Positions 7,179-15,576 of a DNA stretch of 32,430 nucleotides are shown here, piece after piece. Where the stretch lies: positions 1 through 32,430 of the forward strand of contig RDXV01000044.1 in assembly GCA_004292695.1 (NCBI GenBank), in the 5' to 3' direction. Under the pieces are notes generated by a model. It did no database searches and was not told the DNA's origin. It saw only the letters and a list, made by a program, of their open reading frames with translations. Position 1 is the first letter of the stretch. The number at the start of each line of letters is the position of its first letter. This DNA comes from Nostocales cyanobacterium (GTDB lineage Bacteria; Cyanobacteriota; Cyanobacteriia; Cyanobacteriales; Nostocaceae). The position numbers were made by a program, and so were the translations under genes.

Positions 7179-8207
7179 CTAAGTAGAAAGACCTACTAAT
7201 TCCCCAGAACCAGTAATTACCTCACCAATAGTAAAAGCGGGAATATCCTGAGACTGAAAATGGTTAATTGCTGCTTCTACTTGATCAGGTGGGAGTATTA
7301 ACACAAAACCAATACCCATATTAAAAGTATTATACATAGCTTCCATATTCACCGCTCCAGCTTGGGATAACCACGTAAACACCGGGGGAATATACCAGCT
7401 ACCAGGGTTAACTTTTATTCCTTGTCCTGTTCCCAAACATCTCGGTAAATTTTCCGGTAAACCACCACCGGTAATGTGTGCCATCCCGTGAATTTCCAAG
7501 CCGTTTTTCAGTGCTGCTAAAACAGACTTCACGTAAATTCGGGTAGGTGTGAGAAAAGCATTACCGATGGTTTCCCCATTTAATAACTCTGGGGTATCAT
7601 CCCAAGCAAAACCCCCATCATTGACAATTTTTCTCACTAAACTCACGCCATTACTGTGAATACCGCTACTACCTAAACCAACGGCCACATCTCCCACTTT
7701 TACCTGAGAACCATCTAACATTTTGCTTTTTTCGACTATGGCCACACAAAAACCGGCTAAGTCATATTCACCCACTTGATAAAAACCGGGCATTTCGGCG
7801 GTTTCTCCCCCTAACAAGGCTGCACCAGATAGTTTACAACCTGTAGCTATTCCTGCCACTACCTGGGTTAACTGTTCTTTGTCTAGCTTACCTGTAGCTA
7901 AATAGTCTAGGAAAAATAACGGTTCAGCCCCCGATGTGAGAACATCATTAACACACATCGCTACTAAATCAATACCTACTGTGTCATGGCGTTTGAGAAC
8001 TTGAGCAATTTTCAGCTTTGTACCAACTCCATCTGTACCAGATACCAATACTGGTTCTTGATAACCTGTAGGCAGTTGAAAACAGCCCCCAAAGCCACCT
8101 AAACCACCTAATACTTCTGATCTGAAGGTACTGTGTACCAAATTGCGAATTTGGTCAACAAAAGCTCTACCTGCTTCAACATCAACACCCGCATCCCGAT
8201 AGTCCAT
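7179..8207 (-). CDS. purM: Phosphoribosylformylglycinamidine cyclo-ligase
   Basis: PurM (AIR synthetase) closes the imidazole ring: formylglycinamidine ribonucleotide plus ATP gives aminoimidazole ribonucleotide, step five of purine synthesis, in the cytosol. The 342-residue length is normal. Recognisable blocks are [13 protein letters not shown] at the N-terminus, [13 protein letters not shown] (ATP/substrate loop), [40 protein letters not shown] and [14 protein letters not shown]. The start is the ATG at 8207 that begins the conserved MDYRDAG. No strong Shine-Dalgarno is visible. Upstream lies a long heptamer array, then the 68-residue gene on the same strand. Intact, with no oddities inside the gene. 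Confidence 0.98.
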   Translation of the reverse strand: MDYRDAGVDVEAGRAFVDQIRNLVHSTFRSEVLGGLGGFGGCFQLPTGYQEPVLVSGTDGVGTKLKIAQVLKRHDTVGIDLVAMCVNDVLTSGAEPLFFLDYLATGKLDKEQLTQVVAGIATGCKLSGAALLGGETAEMPGFYQVGEYDLAGFCVAIVEKSKMLDGSQVKVGDVAVGLGSSGIHSNGVSLVRKIVNDGGFAWDDTPELLNGETIGNAFLTPTRIYVKSVLAALKNGLEIHGMAHITGGGLPENLPRCLGTGQGIKVNPGSWYIPPVFTWLSQAGAVNMEAMYNTFNMGIGFVLILPPDQVEAAINHFQSQDIPAFTIGEVITGSGELVGLST

Positions 8208-8263
8208 GACAATTTACACCGTGTTCATTCTTTTTATTCAGGTCTTCTATCATTACATAATTT

Positions 8264-8326
8264 AGGGAATAGGGAACAGGGAACAGGGAACAGGGAACAG
8301 GGAACAGGGAACAGGGAATAGGGAAG
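8264..8326. repeat. Tandem heptamer array AGGGAAC, 9 units
   Basis: Nine consecutive 7-bp units, six agggaac with agggaat or agggaag at the ends. The same unit recurs at 32379-32406. It is a short tandemly repeated repetitive (STRR) sequence of the kind known from heterocystous cyanobacteria. Confidence 0.95.
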
Positions 8327-8340
8327 AATTAACTAACTGT

Positions 8341-8634
8341 CAACTGTCAACTGTCACCTGTCAACTGTCAACTATCAACTGTCAACTGTCAACTGTCACC
8401 TGTCAACTGTCAACTGTCAACTGTCAACTGTCAACTATCAACTATCAACTGTCAACTATCAACTGTCAACTATCAACTGTCAACTATCAACTATCAACTG
8501 TCAACTGTCACCTGTCAACTGTCAACTGTCAACTGTCAACTGTCAACTGTCAACTGTCAACTATCAACTATCAACTGTCACCTGTCAACTGTCAACTGTC
8601 AACTGTCAACTATCAACTGTCAACTGTCAACTGT
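8341..8634. repeat. Tandem heptamer array CAACTGT, 42 units
   Basis: Exactly 42 units of 7 bp with only three variants: caactgt, caactat and cacctgt. The cacctgt variant is the 3rd, 9th, 25th and 34th unit, and a partial cacct follows the last. The array ends 4-5 bases from the stop codon of the 68-residue gene. On the minus strand each caactgt junction reads TTGACA, a perfect -35 hexamer facing purM. Confidence 0.97.
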
Positions 8635-8638
8635 CACC

Positions 8639-8845
8639 TTAAAATACTTCTTCTTCTATTCCTTGCCACCATTCACCTAAGTTCATTAAGTCTTGGTAAA
8701 TATCGGCTAGTTCTTGTTCGTAGGTTGCTGATGGTATGGTATCTCGTCTTTCTTGTAGTTTTTTAAGTCTCAGTTGTACCAATAACCAGGGTTTGCTAAT
8801 ACTATCTGTGGTTTCTAAATACTTTGCTAATTCTTGACTATCCAT
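8639..8845 (-). CDS. Small conserved-type hypothetical protein
   Basis: A 68-residue acidic, helical protein (MDSQELAKYLETTDSISKP..., ending WWQGIEEEVF). It has no motif I can name, but composition and a clean ATG start look like a real small cyanobacterial protein. Its TAA abuts the heptamer array directly. It lies between the cyclase gene and purM on the same strand. Confidence 0.6.
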   Translation of the reverse strand: MDSQELAKYLETTDSISKPWLLVQLRLKKLQERRDTIPSATYEQELADIYQDLMNLGEWWQGIEEEVF

Positions 8846-8882
8846 AAAATATTACTTTTGAGATTTTGTGATTTTATATTAA

Positions 8883-8921
8883 CCAATTACCCATTACCCA
8901 TTACCCATTACCAATTACCCA
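8883..8921. repeat. Tandem heptamer array TTACCCA at a gene end
   Basis: About five units of ttaccca or a close variant. The array overlaps the last codons of the adenylate cyclase: on the minus strand it reads ATGGGTAATTGGTAA, giving M-G-N-W-stop. Confidence 0.9.
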
Positions 8922-10374
8922 TTTTTAATTCATAAATAGCTATGGGTTGATCTTTACCTTTTACTTTAACAGATTTATCTACCAATTTTAGAGAAAATAA
9001 TTCAGGTTCAGAGAGGTTATTAATAACTGATTCAGTGACTAATATCTCACAATCATATTGTTTTGTCAGTCCTTCAATGCGTGAAGCTACATTCACTGCA
9101 TCACCAATTACTGTAGAATCCATCCGAGATGTAAAACCAACTGTACCCATAACTACTGTACCACGATGAATACCAATACCCACAGAGATTCTTGGTAATC
9201 CTTTTTGCGCTCGCTGATGATTAAATTTATCTAGGGCTTTTTGCATGGCTATAGCTGCATTTAAGGCTGAGTCTGTAGCCTCATCATCAAATAATGCCAT
9301 GATTGCATCACCTATATATTTATCAATAAATCCTCCGGCTTCGTCAATGGCTTTACCCATACAAGCTAAATAGTCATTTAAAAATAAAAAAATTTCTTTT
9401 GGTGCCATTGCTTCAGACATGGATGTATAACCACGAATATCACAAAATAAAATTGTCATTTTTCTAGTGGAAGCCATGCCAACTTCTATATTTTCTACGC
9501 CTAAAGGGGCAATAACTGAGACAAATTTATCTGGTACAAATCTCTCAAATGATTCTAAGGTTTTTTGTAATTTACTAAATGATATTTCTAGTGCTGATGA
9601 CATATCATTTACTGCTGTTGCCAATGCGCGAATTTCATCTGGCAAATGTTTTGTTTCTACTCTTTGTTGTAAATCTCCTTTAGATATTTTAGTAACGCTC
9701 ATCTGTAATCTTCTGACTGTATCACTCAATTCTTTGGCTAAAATATAGGAACATATCCAACCAAAGTTAAGCCCTAAAAATCCCATAACTAGAGCTTTAT
9801 AAATTGCATTTCTTACAGCTATATCTACTGATTTTAAAGATATACCTATTCTTAATTTACCTAACTTTTCTCCAGATACTCGGAGAATGTCTGAAGATAC
9901 TTCTATGACTTTTTCTCCTCGCTTTCCTCGTAATTGGTTGCCATAGAGAATATCCCTGAGAATATATGTTTCGGAAATTGTTGTTTCTTCTGTAGATTCT
10001 AGGGCTTTTTTGGTGACATGATAAGGAACGATATTAGGAATATATTCATCTTGGAGTTCGTTGGGAGAAGATACAATAATTTTATTATCTTTTGAATTAT
10101 CTGATATAATTACATATACAATTTCCTCATTTTCTCGCATTAATAAATTCAAGTTTACGCGAATTTGACTCCAGTTATCTTCAGAAATTTCATTAGAATA
10201 TGTATAACTTAAAACTTTAGATATCACTTGGGCATTATTGATTTTTTCCCGGCTGTAACCATTGCTTTCGCTAGTTGTCCAAACTGTTAATATGGCACTG
10301 ATTAAAGCAATAATTAGTAAGGTAGTAGAGGTTAATATTTGGGTGTGAATGGAACGGAAAATAAACAATTTCAT
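8908..10374 (-). CDS. Receptor-type class III adenylate cyclase with HAMP domain
   Basis: A 488-residue membrane cyclase making cAMP from ATP. Residues 11-32 are the first membrane helix, 33-189 a periplasmic sensor region, 190-213 the second helix and about 214-268 a HAMP linker. The catalytic domain is 300-480: metal ligands D312 (FCDIRGYT) and D356 (YIGDAIMALF), purine-specifying K352 and T421 (DSTVIGD, the Lys/Thr pair of class IIIb adenylate cyclases), and transition-state residues N428 and R432 (VNVASR). All catalytic residues are present. It starts 4 bases after the stop of the upstream lipoprotein gene, so the two form an operon, and the lipoprotein may feed the sensor region. The last residues, MGNW, are written by a heptamer repeat. 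Confidence 0.93.
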   Translation of the reverse strand: MKLFIFRSIHTQILTSTTLLIIALISAILTVWTTSESNGYSREKINNAQVISKVLSYTYSNEISEDNWSQIRVNLNLLMRENEEIVYVIISDNSKDNKIIVSSPNELQDEYIPNIVPYHVTKKALESTEETTISETYILRDILYGNQLRGKRGEKVIEVSSDILRVSGEKLGKLRIGISLKSVDIAVRNAIYKALVMGFLGLNFGWICSYILAKELSDTVRRLQMSVTKISKGDLQQRVETKHLPDEIRALATAVNDMSSALEISFSKLQKTLESFERFVPDKFVSVIAPLGVENIEVGMASTRKMTILFCDIRGYTSMSEAMAPKEIFLFLNDYLACMGKAIDEAGGFIDKYIGDAIMALFDDEATDSALNAAIAMQKALDKFNHQRAQKGLPRISVGIGIHRGTVVMGTVGFTSRMDSTVIGDAVNVASRIEGLTKQYDCEILVTESVINNLSEPELFSLKLVDKSVKVKGKDQPIAIYELKMGNW

Positions 10375-10378
10375 GGCT

Positions 10379-11416
10379 TTATTTAACAGTTAATCCTTCC
10401 ACAAATGTCACCCATTGGATTTTTTTTGTATCTACTGGACATTTGTTACTAACAGCTAGAGTTATCGGACCTCCCATACTGGCTGGTATTGGTTGTTTAT
10501 CCTTACCCCATCTAGTAGCTAGGATAACATCACATTTTTCTATGATATGAAATGGTAAAATTTGTTCATCTATGGGTTTTTGGTAAGCTATGGGTTTACC
10601 TTTGACAAAGATACTTTGTTGGGGTTGTAGGTTAATACCAGCTAGGGGAAGTACATCTTTGATCCTGACACCATGTAGTTCTACTTGTTCACTAGGCCAT
10701 CTCCCTCGATAAGCTGCTTTTTCTCTGATTGTTACTTGTGGTAATTCGTCTAGTTTTGATAAATTTAGTTCTGTATTGTTGATGCTAATTTTGCCGGTTT
10801 CTGTACCAAAAACTATGTGAGTAACATAAAATGCCCACATCCCGTCATTATATTTTTCCTTGATATTTGGATACTGACTATAGGGAAAAACTAAATAAAT
10901 TGGTCCCCCTTCACTGCGAGGAATTGCTTTACCATCTTTGGTAATTGCTAAAATAATTGGGTATTTGAGCAAGTCTTCTGTTTTTACAGTTACTTGATAA
11001 GCGTCACTACAGACAAAGGTAATTTCTGTTACCTGCTGGTTAAGAGCAAATTGTTGTATTAATGTTTTAACTGGAATACCTGTAAATGTAAATAATTTAT
11101 TAGGATTAACAATGTTATTAGCATCAACTGTATTAACATTGACGGTAGCTAAATCTTGTAACTGTGACCAGTTTAATTCTACTGTTTTACCTGTTGCTGT
11201 CTGACCTTGTATAACTAAATTCCATTGAGTTTGTTGGATGTTTTCAGCTTGTTTTGCCAAAATTTCAGCATTGCGATCGCCAGCTTCTTTAAGCCATACT
11301 TCCAGTTGTTGATCTGTTGGCTTGTTTGTGCAACCTACTAAGCAAAAAATTGTGATATTTAAGGATACTAAAGCTAAGTTTTTCCGGGTATTCACAGCAA
11401 CCACATTAAAAATCAT
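10379..11416 (-). CDS. Lipoprotein with sulfite-oxidase-type molybdopterin-binding fold
   Basis: A 345-residue protein with a lipoprotein signal peptide (CLVGC; lipid-bearing C29). Two tandem regions resemble the oxidoreductase molybdopterin-binding domain: about 75-205 (FTGIPVKTLIQQF, FVCSDAYQVTV, IPRSEGGPIYLVFPY) and about 225-340 (LHGVRIKDVLPLAGI, ILATRWGKDKQPIPASMGGP). The phrase SEGGPIYLVFPYSQYPNIKEKYN is cut here to note that SEGGP matches the typical 'GGP(I/L)R' turn. The catalytic Cys of true sulfite oxidases is not obvious, so it may bind a ligand rather than oxidise one. It would sit on the periplasmic face of a membrane. It is followed within 4 bases by the receptor cyclase gene on the same strand. 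Fold call fairly firm, function inferred. Confidence 0.75.
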   Translation of the reverse strand: MIFNVVAVNTRKNLALVSLNITIFCLVGCTNKPTDQQLEVWLKEAGDRNAEILAKQAENIQQTQWNLVIQGQTATGKTVELNWSQLQDLATVNVNTVDANNIVNPNKLFTFTGIPVKTLIQQFALNQQVTEITFVCSDAYQVTVKTEDLLKYPIILAITKDGKAIPRSEGGPIYLVFPYSQYPNIKEKYNDGMWAFYVTHIVFGTETGKISINNTELNLSKLDELPQVTIREKAAYRGRWPSEQVELHGVRIKDVLPLAGINLQPQQSIFVKGKPIAYQKPIDEQILPFHIIEKCDVILATRWGKDKQPIPASMGGPITLAVSNKCPVDTKKIQWVTFVEGLTVK

Positions 11417-11576
11417 TTGTTAAAAAGGTTTACAAATCGAAATTGGCTGGTTGATAACCAGTGCTGAACCAAGGTTTTACTATCTATCAGTTGAATGATG
11501 ACTCTAAAAGTCAGCAAGGGTTAAGAGGTAACGGGAAAAGATTATTAAACAACTAACAAATAGATAAATCTACTTT

Positions 11577-14561
11577 ATGGTATTACAAATAGAAAACAGC
11601 AATTACGAAGCAAAAACCCAGGAAATTGCTAAACAGGTTCTTTCTGCGACTCAGGAAAGTCGCTCTTTTTTAGGTTCTTTACGGGAGCAGATGCGCTTAG
11701 ATGAAAAGTTACTAGCCTGGGCTATGGGTAATCCTGGATTAAGGGTACAATTATTCAGGTTTATTGATACTCTACCAGCTTTACATAGTAAATCAGAAAT
11801 CGCCGCTCATCTCCAAGAGTATTTAGGGGATGAGTCTGTAGAATTACCTACAGCGTTAAAGGGAATGCTGAATTTTACTAACCCTAGTTCCATGCCTGGT
11901 CAGGTAGCAGCCAGCACTGTGGGAACTGCTGTAGAAACTTTAGCACATAAGTATATTTCTGGTGAAACTATTTCCCAAGTTATCAAAACGGTGGAAAAGC
12001 TCAGAAAAGATCAGATGTCTTTCACTATTGATTTACTGGGAGAAGCGGTAATTACTGAAACTGAGGCTCAGTCTTATCTAGAAAGATACATAGATTTGAT
12101 GCAGGAATTATCCGCCGCATCTCAAAAATGGGCGCATATTCCCGCTATTGATGAAGCTGATGGGGAAAGGTTGCCTAAAGTACAGGTTTCTGTAAAGTTA
12201 ACTGCGTTTTATTCTCAATTTGATCCTTTAAATGCTGAGGGTAGCGAACAACAGGTAAGCGATCGCATTAAAATTTTACTCCGTCGCGCACAGGAATTAG
12301 GGGCAGCAGTCCATTTTGATATGGAACAATACGCCTTTAAGGATATTACTTTAAAGATTCTCAAAAAGCTGTTAATGGAAGAGGAATTCCGTAAACGTAC
12401 GGATATCGGGATCACCATTCAAGCATATCTGCGTGACAGCGAAGAAGACGCGAAAAATATCATTGCTTGGTTAAAACAACGCGGTTATCCTTTAACGGTG
12501 CGTTTAGTTAAAGGTGCGTACTGGGATCAGGAAACTATTAAAGCTGAACAAAAACACTGGCCACAACCTGTTTTTAATGATAAAGCGGCGACAGATGCCA
12601 ATTTTGAGGCAATTACTCAGTTATTGTTAGAAAATCATGAGTATGTTTATTCTGCCATCGGTAGTCATAATGTGCGATCCCAGTCTCGGGCGATCGCCAT
12701 TGCAGAAACTCTTAATGTTCCCCGTCGCCGCTTTGAAATGCAAGTTCTCTATGGCATGGGTGATAAAATTGCTAAGGCTTTAGTAGATCAGGGTTATCGC
12801 GTTAGGGTGTATTGTCCCTATGGTGACTTGTTACCGGGAATGGCTTATTTAATTCGCAGATTGTTAGAAAATACGGCGAATAGTTCGTTTTTACGGCAAA
12901 ATCTGGAAAATAGACCTGTTGAGGAATTGTTAGCACCTCCAAAGATAGATTTATCTCACGCAGAGACGCAGAGACGCAAAGAAGATGAGGCAGGTTTTGT
13001 AGCTGCTGCGGATACTGATTATGCTGAGGAGGAGAAGCGTAGGAGGTCTAATTCAGCTTTTCAAAAGGTGCGTCAACAGTTGGGGATGACTTATTTACCG
13101 CTTTTGAATGGGGAATATGTGGATACTACAAGTTTTGTAGATTCGCTGAATCCTTCTAAGTCTAGTGAGGTGTTAGGTAAGGTTGGGCTTTTAAGTATTG
13201 AACAGGCTGAGGAAGCGATGAAATTCGCTAAGTCTGCTTTTCCTGGGTGGAAGCAAACACCTGTGAAGCAACGAGCGGATATTTTGCGGAAAGCTGGGGA
13301 GTTGATGGAGGCAAGACGCGCTGAACTTTCTGCATGGATCGTTTTGGAGGTTGGTAAACCAGTTAAGGAAGCTGACGCAGAAGTTTCTGAAGCTATAGAC
13401 TTTTGTCGTTATTATGCTGAGGAGATGGAACGGTTAGAAAAGGGTGTAAATTATGACGTAGCTGGGGAAAATAATCGTTATATTTATCAACCTAAAGGAA
13501 TTGCGGTAGTGATTTCTCCTTGGAATTTTCCTCTGGCGATCGCCTGTGGAATGACTGTTGCTGCTTTGGTTGCAGGAAATTGTACTCTCTTGAAACCTGC
13601 GGAAACCTCTTCTATCATCACCGCTAAGTTCACAGAAATATTAATTACTGCTGGTATACCTAAAGGTGTATTTCAATATGTCCCCGGTAAAGGTTCTCAA
13701 GTCGGTGCTTATTTAGTCAATCATCCTGATACTCATGTGATTGCTTTTACTGGTTCTCAGGAAGTTGGATGTAGAATTTACGCAGAAGCCGCAATTTTAA
13801 AACCTGGGCAAAAGCATTTAAAAAAGGTAATTGCGGAGATGGGAGGCAAAAACGCCATCATTATTGATGAAAGTGCCGATTTAGACCAGGCAGTTGTCGG
13901 CGTTGTACAATCTGCATTTGGGTATAGTGGTCAAAAATGTTCTGCTTGTTCACGGGTAATAGTTATCAAACCTATCTATGATGCGTTTGTAGAAAGGTTA
14001 GTAGAAGCAACCAAGTCATTAAACATTGGAGAAGCGGAATTACCCAGTACCCAAGTCGGACCAGTAATTGATGAAAAAGCACGGGATCGAATTTTAGAAT
14101 ATATTGAACTGGGTAAAAAAGAAGCGAATTTAGCTTTAGAATTACCCGCACCCAGTCAAGGTTATTTTATCGGACCTGTGATTTTTTCCGAAGTTCCCGC
14201 AGATGGAATAATTGCACAACAAGAGATTTTTGGACCAGTTTTATCGGTAATTAAAGCTAACAATTTTCAGGAAGCGTTGGAAATTGCCAACTCGACAAAT
14301 TACGCATTAACTGGTGGTTTATATTCTCGTACACCATCGCACATTGAACAAGCACAAAGAGATTTTGAAGTCGGTAATTTGTATATCAATCGCAATATTA
14401 CTGGAGCGATAGTTTCACGTCAACCTTTTGGTGGTTTTAAACTTTCTGGTGTTGGTTCAAAAGCTGGTGGACCTGATTATTTATTGCAGTTTTTAGAACC
14501 GAGAACCATTACTGAAAACATTCAACGTCAAGGTTTTGCACCAATAGAAGGGAATGAATAA
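11577..14561 (+). CDS. putA: Bifunctional proline dehydrogenase / glutamate semialdehyde dehydrogenase
   Basis: A 994-residue PutA that oxidises proline to glutamate in two steps, with FAD then NAD. Residues about 30-440 are the proline dehydrogenase barrel (PKVQVSVKLTAFYSQFDP, VHFDMEQYAFKD, LVKGAYWDQE, YCPYGDLLPGMAYLIRRLLE). Residues about 500-975 are the aldehyde dehydrogenase: ISPWNFPLAI, FTGSQEVG, catalytic Glu in AEMGGKNA and catalytic Cys in SGQKCSACSR near residue 787. It lacks the N-terminal ribbon-helix-helix DNA-binding domain of enteric PutA. The linker at residues 460-492 is written by a cyanobacterial repeat (SHAETQRRKE, then EEEKRRRS). No Shine-Dalgarno is visible. A strong terminator follows. 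Substrates channel between the sites in this family. Confidence 0.97.
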   Translation: MVLQIENSNYEAKTQEIAKQVLSATQESRSFLGSLREQMRLDEKLLAWAMGNPGLRVQLFRFIDTLPALHSKSEIAAHLQEYLGDESVELPTALKGMLNFTNPSSMPGQVAASTVGTAVETLAHKYISGETISQVIKTVEKLRKDQMSFTIDLLGEAVITETEAQSYLERYIDLMQELSAASQKWAHIPAIDEADGERLPKVQVSVKLTAFYSQFDPLNAEGSEQQVSDRIKILLRRAQELGAAVHFDMEQYAFKDITLKILKKLLMEEEFRKRTDIGITIQAYLRDSEEDAKNIIAWLKQRGYPLTVRLVKGAYWDQETIKAEQKHWPQPVFNDKAATDANFEAITQLLLENHEYVYSAIGSHNVRSQSRAIAIAETLNVPRRRFEMQVLYGMGDKIAKALVDQGYRVRVYCPYGDLLPGMAYLIRRLLENTANSSFLRQNLENRPVEELLAPPKIDLSHAETQRRKEDEAGFVAAADTDYAEEEKRRRSNSAFQKVRQQLGMTYLPLLNGEYVDTTSFVDSLNPSKSSEVLGKVGLLSIEQAEEAMKFAKSAFPGWKQTPVKQRADILRKAGELMEARRAELSAWIVLEVGKPVKEADAEVSEAIDFCRYYAEEMERLEKGVNYDVAGENNRYIYQPKGIAVVISPWNFPLAIACGMTVAALVAGNCTLLKPAETSSIITAKFTEILITAGIPKGVFQYVPGKGSQVGAYLVNHPDTHVIAFTGSQEVGCRIYAEAAILKPGQKHLKKVIAEMGGKNAIIIDESADLDQAVVGVVQSAFGYSGQKCSACSRVIVIKPIYDAFVERLVEATKSLNIGEAELPSTQVGPVIDEKARDRILEYIELGKKEANLALELPAPSQGYFIGPVIFSEVPADGIIAQQEIFGPVLSVIKANNFQEALEIANSTNYALTGGLYSRTPSHIEQAQRDFEVGNLYINRNITGAIVSRQPFGGFKLSGVGSKAGGPDYLLQFLEPRTITENIQRQGFAPIEGNE
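12952..13050 (+). repeat. Repeat-derived insertion in the putA linker
   Basis: tctcacgcagagacgcagag followed by acgcaaagaa is the common Nostocales 'cacgcagagacgcaaag' repeat, here read in frame as SHAETQRRKE, followed by an Ala/Glu/Arg-rich stretch. It lies exactly between the two catalytic domains, where extra residues would be tolerated. Confidence 0.75.
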
Positions 14562-14591
14562 CTAATCATATCAAAATCAGATCCCCCTAAA

Positions 14592-14620
14592 TCCCCCTTA
14601 AAAAGGGGGACTTTTTTTTA
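14592..14620 (+). terminator. Rho-independent terminator of putA
   Basis: Arms TCCCCCTT (14592-14599) and AAGGGGGA (14603-14610), 3-base loop, followed by C and eight T. The upstream gatccccctaaatccccctt is also a common dispersed cyanobacterial repeat. Confidence 0.85.
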
Positions 14621-14690
14621 TTATGTAAATCCTTAAATCCTGGAAATCCTGATTCTGACAAATGGTAATATTTTTATGTTATAATATTGT
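14621..14690 (+). repeat. Dispersed repeat copy E with promoter-like end
   Basis: The core (tgtaaatccttaaatcctgg, then aaatcctgattctgaca) matches copies B-D. CTGACA (14655-14660, five of six -35 bases) and TATAAT (14680-14685) are 19 bp apart, and the next gene starts 26 bases later at 14712. As at copy B, the repeat could supply the promoter of the following cassette. Confidence 0.6.
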
Positions 14691-14711
14691 GTCTAGGGTG
14701 TTTCCATATCT

Positions 14712-14921
14712 ATGGGTAAAAAAGGTGATATTAAACAAGTTGACGCAATTGCTAAAGAATTTAAAATGTCAGACGAATTAAGATATGATTTTGGTGATTT
14801 TATAGAGGAAGAAAAAAGAAATGGCTATGGTGGAACTTTAAATGAAAGAGGCAATTTTACATATCAGGAACTTAGACAAAAAGCTAAAGAATTTTTAGAG
14901 GATATTAATGATGACTCCTAA
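14712..14921 (+). CDS. Small hypothetical protein, first gene of overlapping pair
   Basis: A 69-residue protein (MGKKGDIKQVDAIAKEF..., then DFGDFIEEEKRNG...TYQELRQKAKEFLED). It is highly charged and helical. The pattern of an I-A-K-E-F helix, an F-G-D-F-I-E-E helix, a glycine turn and a final aromatic-led helix is reminiscent of small C-terminal modules of polymorphic toxins, but I cannot assign a family. Its last 14 bases overlap the start of the next gene, so the two are co-translated. It is preceded by a promoter-like repeat end. Confidence 0.7.
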   Translation: MGKKGDIKQVDAIAKEFKMSDELRYDFGDFIEEEKRNGYGGTLNERGNFTYQELRQKAKEFLEDINDDS

Positions 14922-15417
14922 AACATCTCTTGCTAATTCAATACTAAATCTGAATCAGATTATTCAACCAATTATTGGTGAAACTTGCCATCAAGTGAGA
15001 TTTAGTTATGGTGATGAATTACGACTACATTTTGGTGAGATGAAACCTTATAATCATCCTAAATTAAAACATTTACGCAAAGGAAAATGGCAACTTAGCA
15101 CCAGGGCGACACCTTTTGATTTAATCACTAACACAAATACTTTAATGTGCTTCAGTTCAGATTATGGATTTTCGAGAGATGTTAGTGAAGGATTATTAAA
15201 ACTATTAGAAAATAAAAAATTAACTGATTTTGCAATTAATACTAATAATCTGCAACTTAGTTTATCTTTTGAAGAAGGTTACAAACTGATTTTAAACCCG
15301 GATTTAGAAGATGATTCTGGGCTTGCATATTGGGAATTATTAATGCCAAATGAGCAAATTTTGATAGTCGGTCCCGGAAATTTTTGGGAATGTAAATCAA
15401 TTCATGAACCTTGTTGA
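14908..15417 (+). CDS. Hypothetical protein, second gene of overlapping pair
   Basis: A 169-residue protein starting within the end of the previous gene (ATGATG at 14908; the second ATG is equally possible). It is mixed alpha/beta with paired aromatic strands (FSYGDELRLHFGEM; DFAINTNNLQLSLSFEEGY; YWELLMPNEQILIVGPGNFWE). The fold-like pattern of Asp/Glu-rich strands and a terminal strand ending in W recalls immunity-type proteins, so a toxin-immunity or toxin-antitoxin pair is possible. No motif settles this. AT-rich like the other accessory genes. Confidence 0.7.
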   Translation: MMTPKTSLANSILNLNQIIQPIIGETCHQVRFSYGDELRLHFGEMKPYNHPKLKHLRKGKWQLSTRATPFDLITNTNTLMCFSSDYGFSRDVSEGLLKLLENKKLTDFAINTNNLQLSLSFEEGYKLILNPDLEDDSGLAYWELLMPNEQILIVGPGNFWECKSIHEPC

Positions 15418-15576
15418 TAGATAATCAAATATCACTTACCGAAATTCAAAAAAATATAACAATAATATTTGTACTTCTGTCAATTTCAGTTGAGGTTAAT
15501 TTTTTGAACGAACCGCAGAGGCACAGAGAACACAGAGAGAAGATAATATATTATATGGGGTGTGTTGATTTTTAAG

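Larger units (their letters stand above)
8208..8638. other. Intergenic upstream of purM, two tandem heptamer arrays
   Basis: Almost entirely tandem repeat: nine agggaac-type units (8264-8326), a short spacer, then 42 caactgt-type units (8341-8634). The leader proper of purM is only 8208-8263. No gene is encoded; the arrays contain stops in all frames over longer distances. Confidence 0.85.

Noticed and set aside
8341-8634. Possible CRISPR array
   Set aside because: Period is 7 bp with no spacers; it is a simple tandem repeat.
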